This document shows, in pieces, positions 40,749 through 49,153 of a stretch of DNA of 64,000 bases; position 1 is the first letter of the stretch, and each line of letters opens with the position of its first letter. The notes under the pieces were generated by a model, which ran no database searches, had not been told where the DNA came from, and saw only the letters and a list, made by a program, of their open reading frames with translations. The stretch is from an uncultured Flavobacteriaceae bacterium (GTDB lineage Bacteria > Bacteroidota > Bacteroidia > Flavobacteriales > Flavobacteriaceae). The stretch is taken from the NCBI GenBank assembly GCA_943842245.1, contig CALTAJ010000002.1, positions 1 to 64,000 on the forward strand, given 5' to 3'. A program made the position numbers and the translations under genes.

Positions 40749-41597
40749 ATGAAAAAACTGTTCTGTGCTATAATATTTTTGATTTTCTGCTCTTGTGAAA
40801 ATAATGCATATCTAGCAGAGTTTGAAAAAAATACTGAAATAGCTAAAGCATACTTTAAACTTCATGAAGAAGAAAATTCAGAAGCTATGTTTAAATTTTT
40901 ACACCCTGACATGGAATGGCATATGCCAATATATGGAGTGAATATGGGAGGAGTTGAAGATGTAAAAGCAGCAATAATTGGATATCAAACTGAATTCGAT
41001 AACCTTAAGTTCACCCCAAATTATTGGTTGCCTGGTGTAAATACAGAAACAGGCATTCCTGATGGTAGCACACGAGTTTATGGGACCTGGAATGCTAAAC
41101 ATGTTAAAACAGGGAAAGAAGTTAATTTAACTACTTACCATTCTTTTGAATTTAAAGACGGTAAGATATTTCGAGGTGGAGACTGGTTTGACTTGGGCGG
41201 AATGATGAATACTCTTACTAACCACGAAGATGAAATAGTAAATATAGTTAATATGACAACCAAAGTCTCGGCTAGTAAAGTTGAAGCTTTTTCGAAAAAA
41301 TATCAATCTTTAGTCAATAATTTAGAGCCTACTTCATTAAGCTTCCGATTTTCAAAAACTGGAAAAAATAGAATTACTTTAATTGAACGTTATATTAATT
41401 CTGATGCAGTATTAAATCATATTAAAAATATTTCACCAGGTGGAGAAATATCAAAAGATTTTGAAGAATTTCAGAGAGTTTTTAACATTTATGAAATGAC
41501 TTTATATGGAAATGTTTCTGATGAGTTGAAAAAAGCAATTGCACCTTTTAAAATAAAAACTAAATATGTTCCTGTAATTTCAGGTTATAGCAGATAA
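40749..41597 (+). CDS. lipoprotein with a SnoaL/NTF2-like domain and a C-terminal monooxygenase-like domain
   Basis: A 282-residue protein with a lipobox (IFCSCENN, Cys16). Residues about 28-155 look like an NTF2/SnoaL cone (AKAYFKLHEEENSEAMFKFL; HSFEFKDGKIFRGGDWFD). Residues about 185-280 (RITLIERYINSDAVLNHIKN) resemble a dimeric alpha-beta-barrel/antibiotic-biosynthesis-monooxygenase domain. Both are judged by pattern only. Substrate unknown; it is an envelope protein by its signal. A strong terminator follows. Confidence 0.65.
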   Translation: MKKLFCAIIFLIFCSCENNAYLAEFEKNTEIAKAYFKLHEEENSEAMFKFLHPDMEWHMPIYGVNMGGVEDVKAAIIGYQTEFDNLKFTPNYWLPGVNTETGIPDGSTRVYGTWNAKHVKTGKEVNLTTYHSFEFKDGKIFRGGDWFDLGGMMNTLTNHEDEIVNIVNMTTKVSASKVEAFSKKYQSLVNNLEPTSLSFRFSKTGKNRITLIERYINSDAVLNHIKNISPGGEISKDFEEFQRVFNIYEMTLYGNVSDELKKAIAPFKIKTKYVPVISGYSR

Positions 41598-41700
41598 TTT
41601 ATTGTATTTACTTTTCAAGCTCCATTTCAAGTAGAGGATTTTTCTCTTTGAACAGGAGTTATAATTTTACTAGTTGTACAAAACAAATTAGAAATTATTA

Positions 41701-41730
41701 AACCCTCCCACAAGCGGAGGGTTTTTCTTT
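41701..41730 (+). terminator. terminator after the SnoaL-like lipoprotein
   Basis: AACCCTCC and GGAGGGTT form an 8-bp stem with a 7-nt loop followed by a T-rich tail. The rest of the 317-base gap (41598-41914) shows no gene; the last 100 bases are AT-rich and probably contain the promoter of the YGED-repeat gene. Confidence 0.8.
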
Positions 41731-41914
41731 TACACAAATGGATACAATCCAAATTCCTTCTAATCCTATGATATCATTGCCTTAATCTAAGATTTCCTTG
41801 TGACAAAATGGGGGTTGTTTGTTAAGGGTTTGTGTGGATACGTGATGGGGAAATATATAGTTGCATTATATTTTAACTATTTTAAAATCAGGAAAAAGGT
41901 TATATTTTTAAAGT

Positions 41915-42199
41915 ATGAAAAAACTACTTCTTATCATATTACTAATACCATTCTTTGGAATAAGCCAGAAGGCTTGTAATGTTTTTGGTAAAGTAAAGTT
42001 TGTTGAATACGGAGAAGATTACAAGGTCAAATTTGTTGACTATGGTGAGGATTTGAAGATCAAATATGTAAAATATGGAGAAGACAAGATTGGAAAATGG
42101 AAGGCTGTAGATTACGGGGAAGACTACAAACTCAAAGTAGTTAAATACGGAGAAGACTTCAAAGCTAAAGAAGTAGATTATGGTGAAGGATGTAATTAA
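41915..42199 (+). CDS. small secreted YGED-repeat protein
   Basis: A 94-residue protein with a signal peptide (LLLIILLIPFFGISQ) and a mature part of six repeats of about 11 residues with the pattern V-(E/D/K)-Y-G-E-D followed by a (K)-x-K-(V/F/Y) strand, for example VDYGEDLKIKY. Each unit alternates charged and hydrophobic residues and probably forms a short beta hairpin or solenoid turn. Cysteines occur at each end of the repeat block (KACN and EGCN), which could form a closing disulphide. The family is not recognised. The next gene begins at the base after the stop. Confidence 0.7.
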   Translation: MKKLLLIILLIPFFGISQKACNVFGKVKFVEYGEDYKVKFVDYGEDLKIKYVKYGEDKIGKWKAVDYGEDYKLKVVKYGEDFKAKEVDYGEGCN

Positions 42200-42487
42200 A
42201 TGACAAAAAATCAAAGATTATATAACGAGCTAAGAAAGTTTGTAGAAAAGGATAAGGTCCAGGAATATGATAATGAATTCTTTGGACAAAAAAGGCTTAC
42301 ATATAAATTTTTAATATCATATTTTAATAGATATATGAACCTTGAGCTAGTTAAAGATAAAATGACAGATGCTAGAGCTCAAGCACATTTAAAGGACCAG
42401 TTAAATAAGCTCTTAGTAAGCAATAATAAAGATTGGCACAGGACAAAAAGAAAACGACCGATACTATTAAAATTTTTTTCATTTTAA
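42200..42487 (+). CDS. hypothetical protein of the tRNA-His island
   Basis: A 95-residue basic protein (NQRLYNELRKFVEKDKVQEY start; RTKRKRP near the end) with no signal peptide and no recognised domain. Its ATG immediately follows the stop of the YGED-repeat gene, so the two are likely co-translated. It may be cytoplasmic and nucleic-acid binding by charge, which is only a guess. Confidence 0.55.
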   Translation: MTKNQRLYNELRKFVEKDKVQEYDNEFFGQKRLTYKFLISYFNRYMNLELVKDKMTDARAQAHLKDQLNKLLVSNNKDWHRTKRKRPILLKFFSF

Positions 42488-42585
42488 TTGATTTTTGGTT
42501 AATAAGCTGCTAATATAAAAAACTCTATCTACTCCTTGTTTTTCTTCCTGAACTTAATGAAGAGGATGTGGCGATGATATTAAAA

Positions 42586-42605
42586 AACCCTCTTTTTGGA
42601 GGGTT
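42586..42605 (-). terminator. hairpin terminator between convergent small genes
   Basis: AACCCTC and GAGGGTT pair across a 6-nt loop. On the minus strand it runs into six T residues, so it best serves the minus-strand gene at 42640-42822; on the plus strand the tail is ATTTATTT. Confidence 0.65.
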
Positions 42606-42639
42606 ATTTATTTAATAGATTCAGAATTCTTCAATCTAT

Positions 42640-42822
42640 TTATTCATATTGTTTTTTCATTTCTCCTTCAGCGGTTCTTGTTGTTTTAAGGGGAGATATT
42701 AATTTTTCATTTTCAATATCTTTATTTAAAATTCTACTGTAATGATTACTTAATTCGGAAATTGGTTTTAAAAGTTCAACAATTTCGTTTAACAATTGTG
42801 TTTGTGTTTTATCGTCTTTCAT
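42640..42822 (-). CDS. small hypothetical protein
   Basis: A 60-residue, charged, probably helical protein (TQTQLLNEIVELLKPISELS) with no known motif. A terminator lies 35 bases downstream, which supports real expression. Function unknown. Confidence 0.45.
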   Translation of the reverse strand: MKDDKTQTQLLNEIVELLKPISELSNHYSRILNKDIENEKLISPLKTTRTAEGEMKKQYE

Positions 42823-42884
42823 AATTTACATCTTTTTTCAAAATGAAGTTTATACAATTTTGCGTATAATTTTCGTTTTAAAAT

Positions 42885-42968
42885 TCAATTTTCAACTGAT
42901 GTAACGATTTTTCTGGATGCGTTCTCTCCACCCGCAACTATATTTTGTGCCCAGTTTGCACGGAACAA
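42885..42968 (-). other. possible C-terminal gene remnant
   Basis: A minus-strand frame without a start reads ANWAQNIVAGGENASRKIV and ends TSVEN before TGA (42885-42887). It is closed upstream by TAA. The GC content is clearly higher than the flanking AT-rich sequence, as if it were the worn end of a coding region. Not identified. Confidence 0.3.
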
Positions 42969-43013
42969 TTATAAAATTAATAATTTAAAAATAATTATAT
43001 GAACTTACTCTAT

Positions 43014-43078
43014 AAACAAAGGTAAATCTTCACTTACTTCATTAGTAGCTTGTTTCATTCTTGGTAAAGTGTATTGTA
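43014..43078. repeat. truncated copy of the 3' end of the RPKGS gene
   Basis: 65 bases match 43866-43930 with about four differences; 48 of them (43031-43078 and 43883-43930) are identical. On the minus strand this copy reads YTLPRMKQATNEVSEDLPLF then IE and a stop at 43005-43007, so it is the C-terminus of a second, diverged copy of the 71-residue gene at 43857-44072 rather than a non-coding repeat. Confidence 0.85.
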
Positions 43079-43107
43079 TAACTTACTGAAGACGATATGA
43101 CTGGGGT

Positions 43108-43813
43108 TTAAGGACAAGTCCCCCAGACAGGTTTTTTAAAGTTTGTTAGGGAAGAAGTTGCAAATCCAGCTGGTTCAGAGGAAATATTGGTAACACACCA
43201 GCCTGAAAGGTCTTGATTGAATGCGTCAGCAGCCCAAAACATTCGTTCCATACTAGTCACTTTAGAAGTATCCCAACTGCCTATGTCTTGATTGAATGAT
43301 GATGCTTCATAAAACATACCAACCATATCAGTCACACTTGAAGTATTCCAGTTACCAATATCTTGATTGAATGATGATGCTTCATAAAACATACTTGACC
43401 ATATCAGTCACACTTGAAGTATCCCAATTACCAATATCTTGATTAAATGCTGTTGCATTTTCAAATATACTATTCATTGTAATAACACTTGAAGTATCCC
43501 AAAAATTAATGTCAGAGTTAAACGATGAATTATCTTTAAATAGTTCGCTCATATTATTTACAAATGTTGTACATAGGTTAACATTAGCGTTTGCTATTTG
43601 AGCATCAATAGTTGAATCATCGACAACAGTATAGCTTACTCCATTAAGTTCATATTCATTCCCAACTAAAGCAAAATCATATGCTTTTATTGTAATACCA
43701 TTTACGTCTAAATAAATAGGAAATATGGGCTCTGTTGTTGTAGTTAGAGTTTCTTCATCTGGAGAACAACTAAACACTAATAAAAGTAAGAATGCAAAAA
43801 ATGGCTTATTCAA
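43108..43813 (-). pseudogene. DUF285/BspA-like repeat lipoprotein, one frameshift
   Basis: Two overlapping frames form one gene of 234 residues after removing one base near 43390-43400. It has a lipoprotein signal (LVFSCSPDEE), a short N-terminal domain with VYTVVDDSTID-like sequence, then DUF285 repeats of about 25 residues with the pattern [23 protein letters not shown]. This surface repeat occurs in Mycoplasma lipoproteins and in BspA-like proteins of Bacteroidota. The frameshift is inside nearly identical DNA repeats, where slippage, phase variation or misassembly are all possible. It sits between the full and truncated RPKGS copies. Confidence 0.8.
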
Positions 43814-43856
43814 TTCAGATAGATTTATGATAAATAAGCTGTAAATTTAATTCAAT

Positions 43857-44072
43857 TTATGACACAAACAAAGGCAAGTCCACACTTACTTCATTAGTAG
43901 CTTGTTTCATTCTTGGTAAAGTGTATTGTAAGGCTATTTGAAGCATCTTAATACGTTGGTTAGCATCTAACTCTTTAACATCTAAAGAAGCTATTAAATC
44001 ATCTATAAGTAGTTGTAGTTTATCTTTAACTTCTGATGTTATCTTGTTCTGGCTACCTTTAGGTCTGGGCAT
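43857..44072 (-). CDS. small RPKGS-type conserved protein
   Basis: A 71-residue protein starting MPRPKGSQNKITSEVKDKL. The basic RPKGS-x-NK start resembles AT-hook-like DNA contacts, and the rest is probably helical (LQLLIDDLIAS; QRIKMLQIALQY). Similar short proteins are scattered through Bacteroidota genomes and phage-like regions; no function is known to me. Its 3' end is duplicated about 850 bases away. Confidence 0.6.
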   Translation of the reverse strand: MPRPKGSQNKITSEVKDKLQLLIDDLIASLDVKELDANQRIKMLQIALQYTLPRMKQATNEVSVDLPLFVS

Positions 44073-44224
44073 ATTTATTACTTTAGTTTTATGAAAAACA
44101 CTTACATACTTGCATTAATTTTTTCACTTATTTATTTAAATTCCAAATAATTTTAATTACTTTTAACTTGCAATTATGAAAGTAATTTTCATAATGGCAT
44201 TTCATAAACCAATTTGTTTTTTTT

Positions 44225-44250
44225 AAAACCGCCTCTTTAGGCGGTTTTTT
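44225..44250. terminator. bidirectional terminator at the right edge of the island
   Basis: AAAACCGCC and GGCGGTTTT form a 9-bp stem around CTCTTTA-type loop sequence with A-rich and T-rich flanks on the two sides, so it can work in both directions. It ends the minus-strand TonB/DUF4249 unit. Confidence 0.8.
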
Positions 44251-44257
44251 TATTAAA

Positions 44258-45070
44258 TCATTTAACCGTGTACAATATTTCTGAAACTTCAGATATTCTA
44301 AAATAGCCCAGAGGATTTAACTTTGAATCACTTTGATTAACCATATTACCGATTATATTTACAGGTGTAGTTTGAAAAGGACCTCCCTGTTCGGTATTTT
44401 GAAAAATTAATAGGTACCAGAAATTATAAGCAATATTTGACAATCCATATTGTCTAATTTGCACCTCGTCACCCGGTTCTAATTCATCGCTTAATAAAAA
44501 GCCATAATATTCTGTACCACTACTAAAATCATCTCTATAAATATTGTATTCTGTTTTTTTTAATTTATCACTTTTAAATTCAAAAAAACTAAAATTACGC
44601 TCTTCTATAGGGTCTAAACTATTTGCCTGTAGTTGTATTGATTCTCTTCCAAAAAAGTTAACATTTTCTTGCTCTACTCGATTTATGTCACTAACACTGA
44701 TTAAAGATTCTTTTCCAGAGTAATACTGTCCATTATATTCTATGTTTAATGTAAAAACTTTATCTAGGGAATATGGAATTGTATCTAATGTTAAATATCT
44801 TCCACTTTGTCCTTCTTCATTAAAAATGTAAATTTTTCCTTCTTCATCTTCAATAAATACATTTGCACCACTAGCGGATTTGTAGTTTTCTTGAAAATAG
44901 GGACTTGTTAAAGATAATATTACTTCTTGTTCTGAAGTTTGATCCTCCTTAATCCAATTTATAAAAGCATCTACAACTAAAATTTGATTAGAGTTATTAA
45001 GTTTTAGATCAATGGGGTCTTCACAATTTAAAAACAATAGTCCAATAAAGAGAATGATGACTTTTTTCAT
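44258..45070 (-). CDS. DUF4249 lipoprotein, partner of the TonB receptor
   Basis: A 270-residue protein with a lipobox (LLFLNCEDP, Cys16), the family's LVVDAFI segment and beta-rich remainder with TSPYFQENYKSASGANVFIED. DUF4249 proteins are outer-membrane lipoproteins encoded after TonB receptors in Bacteroidota, analogous in position to SusD lids. It starts 2 bases after the receptor gene, so the pair is one unit. Substrate unknown. Confidence 0.85.
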   Translation of the reverse strand: MKKVIILFIGLLFLNCEDPIDLKLNNSNQILVVDAFINWIKEDQTSEQEVILSLTSPYFQENYKSASGANVFIEDEEGKIYIFNEEGQSGRYLTLDTIPYSLDKVFTLNIEYNGQYYSGKESLISVSDINRVEQENVNFFGRESIQLQANSLDPIEERNFSFFEFKSDKLKKTEYNIYRDDFSSGTEYYGFLLSDELEPGDEVQIRQYGLSNIAYNFWYLLIFQNTEQGGPFQTTPVNIIGNMVNQSDSKLNPLGYFRISEVSEILYTVK

Positions 45071-45072
45071 AA

Positions 45073-47469
45073 TTAAAATTTAAAATTATAAGTAACAGAG
45101 GGTATTATTCCGAAAATGGTTAAACGTAGTGCCTCATTATTTCCACTTTCAAGGTTTTCTTGAAATCGAATAGATGCAGCATTTTTTCTGTTATAAATAT
45201 TATATACTCCAAAAACCCATTGTCCTAATTTATTTTTTGGTGAATATACGGCTGAAAAGTCTAAGCGATGATAAGCTGGAAGCCTACTACTATTTCTAGC
45301 TTCAAAGTTAGGAATAGAAAATCCTGAAAATTTGTATTGTGCATTGGGGTATGTAATTGGTTGACCAGTTTGAAATAAAAAATTAGCACTTAAACTCCAT
45401 TTTTTATTTAGTTCATAATTTGATGTTACCGATAAATCATGTGTTTTATCATATGGAGTAAAATACCATTCTCCTTTATTTATACCCACTTCTTCTGGAT
45501 TTCTTCCAGGTGTTTGTTGCTCAGATCGTGACAAAGTATAAGCGATCCAGCCCGTAAGTTTTCCTTCATTTTTTCTAAATAAAAATTCTAGTCCTGACGC
45601 TCTGGCTTTTCCTGAAAGTAAAATTTGTTCAATAGCATCATTGGCAATTAATTCAGCACCATCAATATAATCCAGTCGATTTTTGATTTTTTTATAAAAA
45701 GCTTCAATTTCTAAATTATACTGGTTGTTTTGAAAAGTTTTAAAATAACCGATCCCGATCTGATCTAAAAGCTGTGGTTTAATAAATTTTCCACTTGGAG
45801 CCCAGACATCTATAGGAGTAGGGGAGTTTGTATTTGAGATTAAGTGTAAGTATTGTGCCATGCGATTATAACTCAGCTTAAGGGAGCGATCTTTTGCAAT
45901 TTGATACGCAAGTGAAAAACGAGGTTCTAAATTAGTGTACGTCTTTACAATTTCATTAGGAGAATATATTTCTGTTCCAATAGGTTTTGCTTCTTCATAT
46001 GTTCTGGAAGAAGGTATGTATAATAGTGGATCGTTATTGCTATAGGTGTTAAATTTTTGACCTAGACGTAAAAATTGACTTAGTCTTGATCCAGCCTGAA
46101 AAGTTATTTTGTTAGAAAGTTGATAATTAATTCCCCAATATAGGGCATTTTCAAATGCAAATTTATCTTCTAATTTACGTCTTTGTACGGGAGAGTTTTC
46201 AGTTGTGGGTTCAATTAATCCAGGATCAAACTTGTAATAAATACTGTTCAATCCATATTCTATTTTTATTTTTTCATTCAAATAATATTTAAAGTCATAT
46301 TTGAAGTTAAAATTTGTGATCCCTAAATTCCAGTCAAATTCTACAAGACCAAAGTCTAGGGTATAATCATAATCTGAATAGATTATAGAAAGATTTGAAA
46401 ATAATTTATTTGAAAAAAGATGATTCCATCTAAAGTTGGCTACTGAATTACCATATGCTAAATCAAATAAATTATCAATATCAAAAACGTCTCTACCAAA
46501 ATAACCAGAAAGATAAAAATTGTTACTTTCATTTAGGGTATAGCTTAATTTAGTATTTAAATCATAGAAATATGCCTTATTATTATCTATAGATTCAACT
46601 AGTGGTAGGAATAGATGAGCATAACTGCTTCTACCTCCAATAAGAAAAGAGCTTTTTTCTTTTTTTAGAGGGCCTTCTAAAAGTATTCTGCTGGAAATAA
46701 GTCCAATCCCTCCTTGACTTTCAAAATTATTTCTATTTCCTTCATTTTGATAAATATTTAATACTGATGAAGCTCTTCCTCCATATGAGGAAGGTATACC
46801 TCCTTTAAAAAGACGTATATCTTTAATGGCATCAGGATTAAATACAGAAAAGAACCCAAAAAGATGTGAAGAATTAAAGATAATAGCTTCATCTAAAAGA
46901 ATAAGATTTTGATCTGCACCGCCACCACGAACATTAAAACCTGAGGCACCCTCGCCTGCATTTGTTACTCCTGGCAATAGAGTGATTGATTTGATAATAT
47001 CAACTTCTCCTAATGCAGCAGGAATTTTTTTTATAGTATTTACAGAAAGTTTATTAACACTCATCTGGGGACTTTTAATATTTAAAAGCTCTACATTTTC
47101 TTCTACAATAACTTCATCTAATACTTCTGCTTGAGGAATAAGTTTATAATTTTGAATTAAATCTTTATCAAGCTCTAATTCTAGTATTTGATTTTCAAAG
47201 CCTAAATAGCTGATTTGTAATTGATAAGATCCTTTTGGAAGTGTTAATGAGTAGAACCCGTATTCATTAGTGATCGTTCCATACTTAAGTTCAGGAAATA
47301 TAATACTAACCCCAATAAGAGTTTCATTATTTTCAATATCTGAGATATATCCACTCAGAGTGATTTTATCTTGACCTAATAAAGTTGAAGCTTTAATAAA
47401 AAAAAATAAAAAAGATAGTGAGGTGTAAAACTTCACTTTTTTGAATGATCTAAAAGTCAAAAGATTCAT
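45073..47469 (-). CDS. TonB-dependent outer-membrane receptor with N-terminal carboxypeptidase-like domain
   Basis: A 798-residue receptor: signal peptide (ending LLGQ), a CarboxypepD_reg-like domain (residues about 35-115: GYISDIENNETLIGVSIIFP), the plug (LPGVTNAGEGASGFNVRGGG, LLDEAIIFNSSHLFGFFSVF) and a 22-strand-type barrel ending YNFKF. It forms a two-gene unit with DUF4249. The substrate is not evident; no SusD or glycosidase is nearby, so glycan uptake is not implied. Confidence 0.9.
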   Translation of the reverse strand: MNLLTFRSFKKVKFYTSLSFLFFFIKASTLLGQDKITLSGYISDIENNETLIGVSIIFPELKYGTITNEYGFYSLTLPKGSYQLQISYLGFENQILELELDKDLIQNYKLIPQAEVLDEVIVEENVELLNIKSPQMSVNKLSVNTIKKIPAALGEVDIIKSITLLPGVTNAGEGASGFNVRGGGADQNLILLDEAIIFNSSHLFGFFSVFNPDAIKDIRLFKGGIPSSYGGRASSVLNIYQNEGNRNNFESQGGIGLISSRILLEGPLKKEKSSFLIGGRSSYAHLFLPLVESIDNNKAYFYDLNTKLSYTLNESNNFYLSGYFGRDVFDIDNLFDLAYGNSVANFRWNHLFSNKLFSNLSIIYSDYDYTLDFGLVEFDWNLGITNFNFKYDFKYYLNEKIKIEYGLNSIYYKFDPGLIEPTTENSPVQRRKLEDKFAFENALYWGINYQLSNKITFQAGSRLSQFLRLGQKFNTYSNNDPLLYIPSSRTYEEAKPIGTEIYSPNEIVKTYTNLEPRFSLAYQIAKDRSLKLSYNRMAQYLHLISNTNSPTPIDVWAPSGKFIKPQLLDQIGIGYFKTFQNNQYNLEIEAFYKKIKNRLDYIDGAELIANDAIEQILLSGKARASGLEFLFRKNEGKLTGWIAYTLSRSEQQTPGRNPEEVGINKGEWYFTPYDKTHDLSVTSNYELNKKWSLSANFLFQTGQPITYPNAQYKFSGFSIPNFEARNSSRLPAYHRLDFSAVYSPKNKLGQWVFGVYNIYNRKNAASIRFQENLESGNNEALRLTIFGIIPSVTYNFKF

Positions 47470-47479
47470 AAAAATTTTT

Positions 47480-47512
47480 CAAATGTAAATATACATTTGG
47501 TTTTCGCCCAAA
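47480..47512 (-). promoter_or_regulatory. promoter of the TonB receptor/DUF4249 unit
   Basis: On the minus strand TTTG (47509-47512) and TACATTTG (47480-47487) are 21 bases apart, a Bacteroidota -33/-7 pair ending 11 bases before the start codon region. The -7 box lies in a near-palindrome AAATGTAAATATACATTT (47481-47498), a possible operator. Confidence 0.6.
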
Positions 47513-47527
47513 ACAGAATTTTTGTAA

Positions 47528-48163
47528 TTAAAATGAAAAACCAAAACCAATATTTCCAATTAAAATACCACTAGAACTAATTCCTGGAATAGGTGGTAAT
47601 TCCTCTGAAAAACTCTTTGTAATTCCGCCATAAGATGCAATAAAATCTACAGAATCAGGGATATTTGTTAAGCCAAATCCTAATTCAAACCTGAAATAAA
47701 AAGTACCTCCAGATTTTAATCCCAACTTAATATTAGTAGTATTGAAGTTAAAATCTGTAAAGATCGGCTCGGATAGTATAAGTAAATTACCAAAATCTAA
47801 GGCATTAAAGGCAAGTTCAGTATTAAACTTTCCTCGTCCTAAGGATATAAAAAATCCGTTTCCTTTTTGATTAAAATATAGGTTTGAACCATATTCCAGA
47901 TACGATATACTTGTAGATATTTCGTCTGTATCTATCGAAAATCCACTGTAATCGAAATAGGGAGCAATTCTATTTCCTAATACTGGTAAAACAATTTCAG
48001 CGGAACCACCTATTAGGTTTGGAATACCAAGTTTAATACCGAGGTTTATATGTCTTACTATGATGCTATCTAAAGCTTCAACTTCCTTTACTTGAGAAAA
48101 AGTGAGATTTGAAAATAAAACTACAGCAATTAAGATTACTGTTTTAAAAGAAATTAAATTCAT
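47528..48163 (-). CDS. predicted outer-membrane beta-barrel protein
   Basis: A 211-residue protein with a signal peptide (VVLFSNLTFSQ) and a beta-rich body (LGIKLGIPNLIGGSAEIVLP; FRFELGFGLTNIP) ending IGNIGFGFSF with a terminal Phe, as in small outer-membrane barrels. Not assigned to a family. It follows the M28 peptidase by 3 bases in the same unit. Confidence 0.65.
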   Translation of the reverse strand: MNLISFKTVILIAVVLFSNLTFSQVKEVEALDSIIVRHINLGIKLGIPNLIGGSAEIVLPVLGNRIAPYFDYSGFSIDTDEISTSISYLEYGSNLYFNQKGNGFFISLGRGKFNTELAFNALDFGNLLILSEPIFTDFNFNTTNIKLGLKSGGTFYFRFELGFGLTNIPDSVDFIASYGGITKSFSEELPPIPGISSSGILIGNIGFGFSF

Positions 48164-48166
48164 GAT

Positions 48167-49153
48167 CTATTTTAGTTGAATTCTATTTTTCCTATTTGCC
48201 AATTCCCAGGCAGTATAAAAAATCAACTTTATTCTTTTTTCTAAAATAGGATAATTTATTTTATTGGCTGTATCAGTTGGTTTATGATAGTCTTCATGAG
48301 TTCCATTAAAGTAAAAAATAACAGGTATATTTTTTTTAGCAAAATTATAATGATCACTTCGATAGTAAAATCGATTTGGGTCTCTTTCATCATTATAAGT
48401 ATAATCTAATTCTAATTGAATGTATTTATCATTTACAGCTTCTGAAATGTCATGAAGTTCCTGACTTAACTTGTCAGACCCTATTAAATAAATATAGTTA
48501 GGATCTTCTGATTCTCTTTTGGGATCAACTCGGCCAATCATATCTATATTTAAATTAGCAACGGTATTTTTAATAGGGTATAATGGGTTTTCAGTATAGT
48601 ATTTTGATCCTAAAAGTCCTTTTTCCTCACCAGTAACATGTAGGAATACTAAACTTCTTTTTGGTCCGTATCCTTCCTTTTCTGCTTGCTTAAAAGCTTC
48701 AGCCATTTCTAGCAATGCAACATTCCCAGTTCCGTCATCATCAGCACCATTATTTATATCACCATTCTCATCAATTCCAATATGGTCGAGATGCGCAGTA
48801 ATAATTATATATTCATCGGGATATTCAGATCCTTTTATTATTGAGGCTAGGTTTTCAGTTTCAACTTTTTTTCCTTTTATAAACAATGTCATTGGTTGCA
48901 AATAATTTTGAGTCCCATAAGCAGACGCAACACCTGATGTGGTATAAAAATTTTGCAGAAAATCAATAGCTCTTTTTTGGCCTAGAGTTCCAGTTTCCCT
49001 TCCTTGAAAATAGTCCGATGAATAAACATACAGGTTATCCATTAGTTCTTTTGCTGTTATTGTATTAGCATATTTTGAGACTTTATTTTCTTGTGAATAA
49101 TTGGTTTTACTAAGTAGAATAAATATCAAGATTATTGCCCGCATCATAGTCAT
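48167..49153 (-). CDS. exported M28-family zinc aminopeptidase
   Basis: A 328-residue protein with a signal peptide (ending TNYSQ). Zinc and catalytic residues of M28 are visible: TAHLDH, NGADDDGTG, GEEKGLLGS, NIDMIGR and GTHEDYHKPTDT. It probably trims peptides outside the cytoplasm. The exact initiator may be one of three clustered ATG codons (49153, 49147, 49144). It abuts the DUF3050 gene (1-base spacing). Confidence 0.9.
   Translation of the reverse strand: MTMMRAIILIFILLSKTNYSQENKVSKYANTITAKELMDNLYVYSSDYFQGRETGTLGQKRAIDFLQNFYTTSGVASAYGTQNYLQPMTLFIKGKKVETENLASIIKGSEYPDEYIIITAHLDHIGIDENGDINNGADDDGTGNVALLEMAEAFKQAEKEGYGPKRSLVFLHVTGEEKGLLGSKYYTENPLYPIKNTVANLNIDMIGRVDPKRESEDPNYIYLIGSDKLSQELHDISEAVNDKYIQLELDYTYNDERDPNRFYYRSDHYNFAKKNIPVIFYFNGTHEDYHKPTDTANKINYPILEKRIKLIFYTAWELANRKNRIQLK

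Noticed and set aside
41942-42214. Minus-strand 90-codon frame opposite the YGED-repeat gene
   Set aside because: It mirrors the repeats; the plus strand has the signal peptide, coupling and sensible composition.
42905-42925. TCCACCCG matching the 3' end of tRNA-His, as a possible right attachment site
   Set aside because: Only 8 identical bases with weak flanking similarity; too short to call an att repeat.
43250-43450. Repeated 70-80-base units as a CRISPR array
   Set aside because: They are contiguous coding repeats of a DUF285 protein without spacers.
45073-47469. Polysaccharide utilisation locus (SusC/SusD)
   Set aside because: The partner is DUF4249, not SusD, and no glycoside hydrolases are nearby.
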